Shown here in pieces: positions 56,371 to 64,000 of a stretch of 64,000 nucleotides of DNA. This DNA comes from Isoetes taiwanensis. Its lineage: Eukaryota; Streptophyta; Lycopodiopsida; Isoetales; Isoetaceae. The DNA lies in contig JAJEKV010000064.1 of assembly GCA_021234155.1 (NCBI GenBank), positions 806,001 through 870,000 on the forward strand. The letters run 5' to 3'. The translations under genes and the position numbers were made by a program. Every line of letters starts with the position of its first letter. Positions within the stretch are counted from its first letter, which is position 1. The notes under the pieces were generated by a model, which saw nothing but the letters and a program-made list of their open reading frames with translations, ran no database searches and was not told the DNA's origin.

Positions 56371-56490
56371 TGGGTAAAAGCTTAGAACTGGTTACCTCTG
56401 TTGTAAACCATCCAAAACTAGATTGAACTTGGGTAAAAGCTTAGAACTGGTTACCTCTGTTGTAAACCATCAAAACTAGATTGCATCTTG
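56371..56490. repeat. Tandem duplication of about 57 bp
   Basis: A block from TTGGGTAAAAGCTTAGAACT to AAACTAGATTG is repeated directly (about 56371-56427 and 56428-56484) with one base missing. Confidence 0.8.
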
Positions 56491-56744
56491 AGCCAGCTCT
56501 GTTAAAGCAAAATAGAATACTAAAACACAAAGCAAGGGCGTTGGTTCAAAGATGTACCGATCAAACTGAGGCCAGTTATGGCAAGGCAAGCTGAGGCCGA
56601 TCAAAAAGACGCTCCAAGCCGCTGAGCAAAGAGCTTATAAGGCCGCCCAAGCAGCAGGAAACAGAGCAGGAATTTGATGTTCAAGCTTCTTCTCAGCCAC
56701 TGATGAAGGAGGAGCACATCTTCATGAACTCCTACAAGCAAAAA

Positions 56745-57465
56745 AAAAATCCGCCCCGTAGGGCCTCGAGGCGGCGCCGCCAGCCGAGGCGGTGCACGAG
56801 GCGGAGCCGCGAGTGCCGCCAAGGCTGTGCGGGCCGCCGAGAGGCCGTGCGAGGGCGGAATGCCCCCCCCTCCCGTAGATTACGGGACGTAATAAAGAGT
56901 AGGTCAAAATTACGAACATAATCATGGCTATGGCGGATGTTCTGGTCTGTTTCTTCCCTTGCTTCTGTGATTCCGAGCTCTATTTCTCTGTTTCTCTGTT
57001 TCTAGCTTCTAGTTCTCTGTTTCTAGCTTCTATTTCTCTGTTTCTAGCTCTCTATTTCGAGTTAAAAAAAAACTTCAACTCTGTTTCGGTCAGCTCTGTT
57101 TCGGGAAGTTCAGCTCTGTTTCGAGTGTTTCGGGGACTTCCAGCTTTGTTGAATCTGAGGAGCAAATCCGGCGGCTTCGGCTTTGTAGTAAATCTGAGAG
57201 GCTTTGTTTGGCTTTGTTCGATGACTGAAGAAACAACGCAAACAGGTAAACAAGGCCGAAATAGGTAAACAGGGCTTCGGATCAAACAATAAACAAGGCC
57301 GAAACAGGTGAACAGGGCTTCGGATCAAACAAGTAAGCAATGCCGAAACACAGGGGAACAAAGCGAGGGGGCGTACGGCGCCCGCAAGCGGAGGATATTG
57401 CGTGGAAAAAAACACGCAAAATTTCACAGTAATTTTGACCTACTGTTTATTATTGTTTCGTTTTT
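56745..57465. repeat. GC-rich patch plus inverted-repeat-bounded segment
   Basis: 56750-56870 is strongly GC-rich, with GGCGGCGCCGCC and GAGGCGG units. A 23-base inverted repeat bounds the next part: AATAAAGAGTAGGTCAAAAT near 56891 against ATTTTGACCTACTGTTTATT near 57432. Between them are TTTCTCTGTTTCTAGC repeats (56980-57050), TTTCG-rich text and an imperfect direct repeat of about 52 bp with AACAGGGCTTCGGATCAAAC (57268 and 57312). It may be a MITE or a decayed non-autonomous transposon; no target duplication was found. Confidence 0.45.
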
Positions 57466-57639
57466 ATTGTTTCCTTATCGAATTTTTATCCCATCTTTAA
57501 ATTCTAACCACTGATGTGGTGAATATTCCATCTTCTATGCCACATCAAAGGCCATTAAATTTTTGATTCCAAATCTCCCTGCCACTTCCAATGGTCCAGA
57601 ACTGACAAAGGTGCAAGTGCAACCGCCCACTGTAATCAG

Positions 57640-58065
57640 GGCTAGAGCCGAAGCAAGCAAGCATCTCTTCAAATCCGGCTTGCCCAGGCTAGAGCCGAAG
57701 CAAGCAAGCAGCTCTTCAAATCCGGCTTGCCCAGCACCTAAATCCGGCTTGAGACCTTCATCTCCAAAAGCAAAGCTAGCTCTGCAGCACCTCCAACAGA
57801 AGCACCTTAGCCTCAAGCCGTAACGACATCATCTAACAGGAGCACCTTAGCATCTGCATCTTACAACGGGAGCACCTTAGCATCTGCAGAATCTTAGCTC
57901 TCCAGAATCGGCCTCAAGCACCTTGAATCGGCTTCAAGCATCCTCATCAGAATCGGCCTAAAGCCCCTTCTCATCCTGCTCTGCGCCTCAAGCCAAATTT
58001 CATTCTAAAGCCCCTTCTCATCCTGCTCCGCGCCTCTGCGGCATGCCAAATTTCTTTCTAAATTG
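57640..58065. repeat. Cluster of short tandem duplications
   Basis: A 47-bp unit (GCTAGAGCCGAAGCAAGCAA to CTTGCCCAG) is repeated at about 57641 and 57688. GGGAGCACCTTAGCATCTGC-like units follow at 57838-57890. A unit of about 55 bp starting AAAGCCCCTTCTCATCCTGC occurs at about 57960 and 58009. A 93-codon frame across part of it is probably not a gene. Confidence 0.7.
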
Positions 58066-60789
58066 ACACCATGGAAACACAAATCCACATATACTGTAAT
58101 CCTAGCGCCACTATCTTCCCCCGCCAATAAGCAGCTCAAACCGTTGCAAAAATACCCTCCACATACGATTTGGAATACAATACAGCCACCAAATCTAGGC
58201 CCAACCATGCCAGAAATACCGCCCCCAAATACCAAACAAAATAATTAGAACATTATAGCCAGCCAAGTTTGAAAATAATAATGCATTTGTTTTTGTTTTT
58301 TTTCTTATTTTTTAAGTGCAATGAAGACATCCTGAGAAGATATTGCTTAGAGAAGACAAAAGTAATTAGATGAAGAGTACCATCTAATATTCGATGTATA
58401 GAAATTATTGCCAGAAGAGAAAAGCCTTGAAATCCTCAGTAATGGCACATTCTGGAAAATGACGTAGAAAAAAGTAAGAGAAAAAGTAAGTGGTATAGTA
58501 CACGATGTTGTTGGGATTTAACCACATACTGGTAGTTTATATTGCAATAGATGAAGTGGGAAGGTTTGATTGGAAGTTGTAGCTTATTATAAGTTATTCA
58601 AAAAGAGAGGGATGATGGTTTAGTTTGATGTTCAAAAGAATTACCCTTCGGAGCGGGGGCCTTTGTTTTTCTACATAGTAATGGATGTACTGTTCGAAAT
58701 GTCATCCATAGGCTTGTGAAAGCTCTAAGGGAAGTGCAATGTATAGTTATATCAAGGAATAAAGTTAACTGCCTTCTTTGTCTTCGATCCCTTTCAATTG
58801 CAAATTCTTTCAACATCCAAAGTGACATTATATTTTTTGCTAGAATTAGGTGCTTTACCCTATAATAGGGGAATTTTTGTAGTATCTATTGCACAATGGG
58901 ACAATATCTAAACCATTATTTTAATCATCACTACACAATTCATACAATGGGGCATGTTGGGTTGGATTTAACCATTTGAAGTGGGTAGTTTGAGACGATT
59001 TTCTAGAGTTGAGTGTATATGGATCCGCAATGCAACATAGAATTGTACTCACTACCAATTTCTTGAAGTATAATGTAGAATATTTGAGTTTGTAAGAAGA
59101 ACTTTCTCTACATGTGGATACCAATTAAACAAAACATGGACTCTACAAAATCTACCTGTCAATCTATTAAATACAAGATACAACATGACTTTGCTCAAAA
59201 GAAAGTGAAGTACAATGTAAAACGTTTGAGCTTGCTCAGAAGACAATGGTGTACAATGTAGAACATTTGAGTTTGCTAGGAACCAAAAAATTGCAATCTA
59301 TGGAAGCCCTTAGCCAGTTTATAAGTACAAGAAATTTATCGGGTCGGCCTTTCCAACTTTTCTGCGCTTAGAAAAGTGAGTCAGAAAAGAAGAATAATAT
59401 GTTTGCAAATTTTAGCAATTTATTAATGCATTAGATGAAATGTTGATGTCTAACTCATGAGCATTATCTAGAATTGTCACCCTTGTTATCAATGCTCAAA
59501 ATTTTTTATATTATCGTTTATTGTCTCTATGACTTTATGCAAAACCAAAGATTAAGTTAAAACGAAGGTTGCATATGCACAACCGTAGTGTCCCTATGAT
59601 ATCATAAGAATGCAGTCAATCTATCCCAAAATATCTTAAAACCACTTGCCTGGTGCACCATATTGTTTATGTGCTATGAACTAGAGTTGTTAAGTTTTTT
59701 GTAAGAGAAACCGTTGTTTTGTACATCTTTCTATGCTTCTTCCCTATTCATATAAGTGGAGGTTGAATAAAGCTTTGAGATGTTGCAGCGGTTCCATAGC
59801 CAGACAAATAGAGATCAATAATGGCTTAGCATGTTCCGTCATAAAACTCTTTCCAGATTATCCATATCGGAGTAAGTCCCATCAATCCGACCTCGTTCAA
59901 CTATTTCTATGGGATGCAGAGTTTTATCAGAAGCTTTCTAATTTTGATGGTGATATGAGAGCTCGTTTTATGAGGGTTTGTTTTGAAATAGTTAACATTT
60001 GCATAGCTTGTTATAGTATACATGGGGCCATGACGCCATGACCAACACTAAGGGACAGACTGTTGAATACGACAATGTAGATGGTGTGACCAAGGGCAGA
60101 GATATCAATTTAGAGCCATGTTCAACATACATGTCTAAAAATGTAGTGGTAGAAATTCTATATTTGAATATCAAGGGAGGGGATACCAAGGCCGCCTCAA
60201 ATATTTCTTGTTGTTATAAGATTTATTTATGAAGAAGTATTCCCCATATTCCATATTCTAAAACCTTAGACGAAGCCGTATAGAGGTTCGATATTCCATC
60301 AAGATCGTAGGCGAACTCATATTCTATATTTCAAAATCATAGCGAAATGAGAGGTGCCTGGAGGCTTCAGCATACGTTCTGATCTGTAGGATTGATGGAT
60401 TCGATGACTGTGGTAGTCCAAGGTGCACCATGTTTAGTAGAAGTTTCTGATATAGTTGCTCTAGGAATCTCCTTGACACCGATGCTCTACACCATACATT
60501 TAGAACTCTTCATCAATCCAAATATGCAAGAAAAAACCTAAATTAGCATGATAAAGACTTTAAAAAAAATCCAAAATCCTCCTTTGGACAAAAGATGTGC
60601 ACATTCTGTGATACTAAATAGTATACCACAAAGACAGAAAACTATGCTACGTATAATAGCAGAAAACCAATAAACAAGCCAATGTACATAACAAAAATAT
60701 ATAACTACAATTAACGACCACGCTCTAAAATTAGTGCAAAATTAGATACGAGAGTTGGAAATACTACTTAATGCAAAAATCTATGCTCA
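58066..60789. other. Long stretch without a recognisable gene
   Basis: Frames up to about 100 codons occur (for example plus strand 59733-60041), but none shows a family motif. Similar phrases around TACAATGTAGAACATTTGAG and TTGAGTTTG recur at 59068, 59211 and 59253, and suggest a decayed tandem repeat. Confidence 0.4.
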
Positions 60790-61620
60790 AAGAATAGAAT
60801 AGAATAGAATAGATTTTTTAACGTCCACGGAGACCAATAGGTCATGGGACCCATACAATGGGCTAGTACAATCATTACTACTAGGATTAAAAAACCCCTG
60901 CCTCGAAAGGTTTTCAAGGGAAAAACCTTTGCAGTAATGATGATACTAGACAAGCGGAGATAATGACTACTGAGGGCTCAGTAATTGCAGACGTTTATCT
61001 AGAACCTCAAGTATATATAATGCCAAGTCATGCACAGATGGTGCTCTGAGAAGTTATAGAAGCGTGGAATGGAATGCTAAGGTCAAACAATGATTCCGGA
61101 CTATCTCAAAAGCAGGGCAACTCAGAAGAGTATGGCTTTCATCTTCAATAACTTGTAACTGGCAGCAGGCACATAATCTAATTCTTCGCGGCAATTCGCG
61201 GCCGCTCCCATCTACCCCGCCTCAATCAGTAGCACAGTGGGACCCCGTGGCGAATTGATGCAATAGCTACAAGCTTGTTCCTGGACAATGAAGCAAGCAA
61301 ATAAGCTTGGGGCCCCAGTGCCAAGGTGGGATTTATGTGTGCATGATAATGACCCGCTTTTCACTTGGGCCAAAGTAACGTGGTCCCATATCTTTTGAGA
61401 AAAAGCGACCATTGAGATATTGTTGCAAAAGCTCAGACCGAAACCGCAAGCATCAGGTAGTGCTTTGGTTGCACAGCCCAACGGGCAAACCATGTAGTGC
61501 AATGCTCTTTCCAACATCGTTTCAAACGCTGAGGAGATTCAGCCATGGCAAGTGCAAGAACAGGATACCTAACATCATCCATGTGGTGCACCTTGCAGAT
61601 ATAGTGGAGATGGCAAAAAA
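60790..61620 (-). pseudogene. LINE family D relic, C-terminus and 3' end
   Basis: Read on the minus strand, the text includes VRYPVLALAMAESPQRLKRC, WKEHCTTWFARWAVQ, then a decayed part and a CCHC-like RLCACCQLQVIEDESHTLLSC cluster near 61.15 kb, and a CPAFEIVRN block. The 3' UTR has TTTTTTAATCCTAGTAGTAAT, a hairpin-like ACC-TATT-GGT followed by CTCCGTGGACGTTAA, and a tail of CTATT pentamers (60796-60815 on plus as AATAG). It matches the split copy at 0.9-3.4 kb. Confidence 0.75.
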
Positions 61621-62045
61621 AAGAAACAAGTATATTAAAAGAACAACAACATAAACCAACATCATATACTGCTAACAAACATAGTAAATAACTATGTGCC
61701 AAAAACCATAGCACACTTGCAAAATCAAACATGGTTTTTGGACTAGCTAAAGAAACTTGGGATGATGAAAAATAGGTTAAAAAGTTAGTTTGATAGTTAT
61801 AAGTAGTATGTGAAATCATCTTGAATTATAATATTGACAATGTATGCTTAAAAACTACCTTCTAAACTAGTAATAATTTTTAGAAACTTGTGTCAAATGT
61901 AAAATCAGTATAAGAATTAAGACTAAACTGGTAGTGATTTGACAAAACCATGAAAGTCATATAGTTTTTATTGACATTCTGAATTGCATGTATTAAAAAC
62001 CACTTTTATACTGGTTTACATCATGATTATGAATGCAAGTTAATT
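61621..62045. other. AT-rich stretch without a recognisable gene
   Basis: Nothing is recognised; it may be the decayed upstream part of the LINE-D relic. Confidence 0.4.
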
Positions 62046-63515
62046 TTTGGGAGCCTTGTGTCTCTCTCTTGCGTCGGCCACATGCTCCAAATTTTTTTCT
62101 CTCTCGTGCTATACGGCGAGAGATAATTTTTATACCGTATAGCACGAGAGACAATGAGAGATAATAATCTCTCGTGCCTTAACAAGACCCGTTAGACGAA
62201 AAAAGGATTTTTATGCCGGATTTTTTTAACGTCGAATTTGTATATGCCGGATTTCTAAGCCTGTTTTTCCACGATTGTCCTTAGAAGAATCAGCAACATC
62301 TGTTTTTAGAACAATCGACCTCTGAAAGGACCCATTCCGGGCTCAGATCAAACATAATATTACTATTCTTTTGAAATCTTTTCAATTTTATCGATTGTAC
62401 TCAAAAACCCAAGCCCCAAATTCACAACCCAACTCAAAATCGATCACCTTATTTTCTGCTACAGATGAATTTGGGTGCAGATTCAAGCAGCCCAGAACCC
62501 AGATGAATTTGGGCGTAGATTCAAGCAGCCCAGAACCCAAAATTTTATGTGTTTTTCCTTTGGATTGAAGCTTACATTCTGAGATATAAATCCGGAGCTG
62601 TGGGCGATGATTTTTGGAGTTTAAAAGCTTGGAGTAGAGGGCCAAATGCGAAGAATTGCCAGATGGGTTTGTTTTGTCGGGTTGATTTACTCATCAGGCG
62701 TCAAGTGTCGGAGATCGAAACACATTTTTTATGCTCTTTTTTTTTCCTATTGTTTGCTCTATTGACAGTCAAATTCATGATTTTCCTTAAAAAACAGAGC
62801 AATCATACTTCTAATGTAATCTGAGCATGACTACTGCGACCCAAATCTGTCTGAGAAGGACTACTGCTATCCAAAAGAAAACGGAGTTCATAAACAACTT
62901 AAAGCTTGAGAACAAGCTTTAGCAAAAGCTTCAAATCGATTCTAGCACAAAGCTTCAATCGGACCTAGAGCTGGAGCAAAGCAAGAACAAAAAAACATAG
63001 GCAAACCTGGTCGGAATATGGCACTGCAATACAGTGGTCGAAATTTTACAAACCTAGTCGGACTATGGCAAACCTGGTCGGATTTTACAAATTCATGGCG
63101 CCTGTAGAAGCTACAGTGGCTGTAGTGCTCCTCTTTACTAGATGCTCCCGAATCGATGAAGGATTTGGTAGATGCCGCAGAAGAAAAAGGTCCCAAAGAT
63201 CTTCTCTGTAATTCACGGGCCCCAAAATTCATGGGCCCCAAGATCATGGGCCGTGAACAGATTATGCCGTTTGACGCCATAGCTCTGTTTGCCATAGTTC
63301 CTGTTTGCAACACAACCCATAACATTTCACGAGGCCCCAAAAACTTTTACGGCCCCAAAATTAAAACCAAAACTAATATGCCATCTATAATGGAAATGCC
63401 CCTAACAGCAGTTAGGGGCAAATTGTCTCTCGAGGTGAGAGTCAAGAAAACCCACCCCTTCTTCCATCTCTCGTATTGTCTCTCGTAACCTCTAAGTCCG
63501 CATGTGGCCAACACA
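62046..63515. mobile_element. Possible non-autonomous DNA element with hairpin ends
   Basis: A near-perfect hairpin with 16-bp arms (CTCTCGTGCTATACGG at 62101-62116, its complement at 62135-62150) lies at the left. A second hairpin, GCCCCTAAC-GTTAGGGGC (about 63400-63420), lies at the right. GGCCACATG and ACGAGAGACAAT motifs near both ends are in inverted orientation. The interior has a 40-bp direct repeat (AGATGAATTTGGG-GATTCAAGCAGCCCAGAACC, near 62463 and 62501) and GGCCCCAAAA phrases, but no long frame. The boundaries are uncertain. Confidence 0.35.

Positions 63516-63546
<31 letters not shown>
63516..63546. repeat. (CT)n tract at the start of LINE-C unit 5
   Basis: The tract is about 30 bases of CT; LINE ORF1 coding begins immediately after it. 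Confidence 0.95.
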
Positions 63547-64000
63547 GGTACGTGCTCTTCGGCAAATATCTGAAACCTTATCAGATCTGAAACAAGAAAA
63601 CAGGGTGCTACGAGAGGAGATTGCAGAACTAAAACATAAGGAGATCTCGAAGGATGAATACTACGAGGGAGATGAACATAACTCATTCCAAGATGTAGTC
63701 AATAAATTGAATAGCAGGATGGAAGATATTCTGGAGCAGCAAGAAAGGCAAAAACGGGCACTCAATTTGAGAATTGCAGGGCTGCCAGAGCAGGATGGGG
63801 AAGTCACTAAAGAGGTGGTCTCTAGTTTCATTGAGAACACATTGCAGGTGGATGGAATCGGCCAAGAAGATGCTTACAGAGTTGGGATGAAAGGTCCAAA
63901 GCCACGCAATGTGGTGCTCAAGTTCTCCAACCGTAGTGATAGGATGAAGGTACTACAGAAAAGAAAATCTTTGAGTGGGCAAAATATTTGGATCAACGAA
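63547..64000 (+). CDS. LINE family C unit 5, ORF1 (5'-truncated, runs off the window)
   Basis: The frame is open from the CT tract to the window end with no ATG at the junction, so the N-terminus is missing. A coiled coil (LRQISETLSDLKQENRVLRE, VVNKLNSRMEDILEQQERQ) is followed by the RRM-like domain: ALNLRIAGLPEQDGEVTKEV, EDAYRVGMKGPKPRNVVLKF and LSGQNIWINE at the edge. It is the same protein family as the ORF1s of units 1, 3 and 4 but is clearly diverged from them, so it represents another subfamily that also sits next to a CT tract. Confidence 0.85.

Noticed and set aside
57535-57823. Frames of 86-93 codons over the tandem repeats
   Set aside because: They follow the 47-bp duplication and show no family features or conserved start.
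59733-60041. 102-codon plus-strand frame
   Set aside because: Plausible length, but no recognisable domain, promoter or neighbour; listed only within the unassigned stretch.

Overview
The window looks like nuclear DNA of a land plant, AT-rich and dominated by decayed transposable elements, with one clearly functional host gene. The plant assignment rests on a plant-type secreted subtilisin-like protease (32.8-35.1 kb), plant-style non-LTR elements, MITEs with target-site duplications, tRNA-derived SINEs and GT-AG introns. The intronless subtilase and the very repeat-rich setting would fit a fern or another seed-free plant or gymnosperm, but nothing in the window fixes the species.

Layout. 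0-5.6 kb: fragments of two LINE families, B (poly-A tail, zf-RVT C-terminus) and D (pentanucleotide tail), nested and partly inverted. 6.35-6.6 kb: a tRNA-derived SINE. 7.2-7.6 kb: an unidentified GC-rich coding remnant. 8.0-12.1 kb: two minus-strand LINE relics (E, F). 12.7-19.3 kb: a plus-strand LINE relic (G) split by a complete LTR element with two 2.78-kb LTRs, only 330 bp of non-coding interior and a TCAAC target duplication. 19.6-20.0 kb: duplicated tRNA-like repeat. 20.4-21.8 kb: two diverged copies of a gene for an 80-residue protein, one broken by a 247-bp MITE. 21.9-31.6 kb: an unusual locus with a decayed minus-strand gene resembling DUF7869-type proteins, a divergently transcribed plus-strand gene ending in a methyltransferase-like domain, and a shared control region with repeats, an iteron-like array and about ten copies of a GC-rich palindrome, several just upstream of splice acceptors. 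31.8 kb: a small MITE. 32.8-35.1 kb: the subtilase. 35.3-37.1 kb: a second family-B LINE. 39.7-55.0 kb: four LINE units of one family (C) head to tail, each bounded by (CT)n tracts; a fifth, 5'-truncated unit starts at a CT tract at 63.5 kb and leaves the window. 55.2-63.5 kb: short tandem repeats, hairpins and a LINE-D relic.

How it fits together. Family-C LINEs share a coiled-coil/RRM-like ORF1, an endonuclease-RT ORF2, a 3' hairpin and CT-tract flanks, which suggests insertion into (TC)n microsatellites. In all three long units one UAG separates ORF1 from an in-frame ORF2. Many lesions could derive from C-to-T changes (CAG or CAA to stop), as expected of methylated elements. The 21.9-31.6 kb locus is the least explained part and the best candidate for an undescribed mobile or selfish system, although its minus-strand gene is disabled in this copy.
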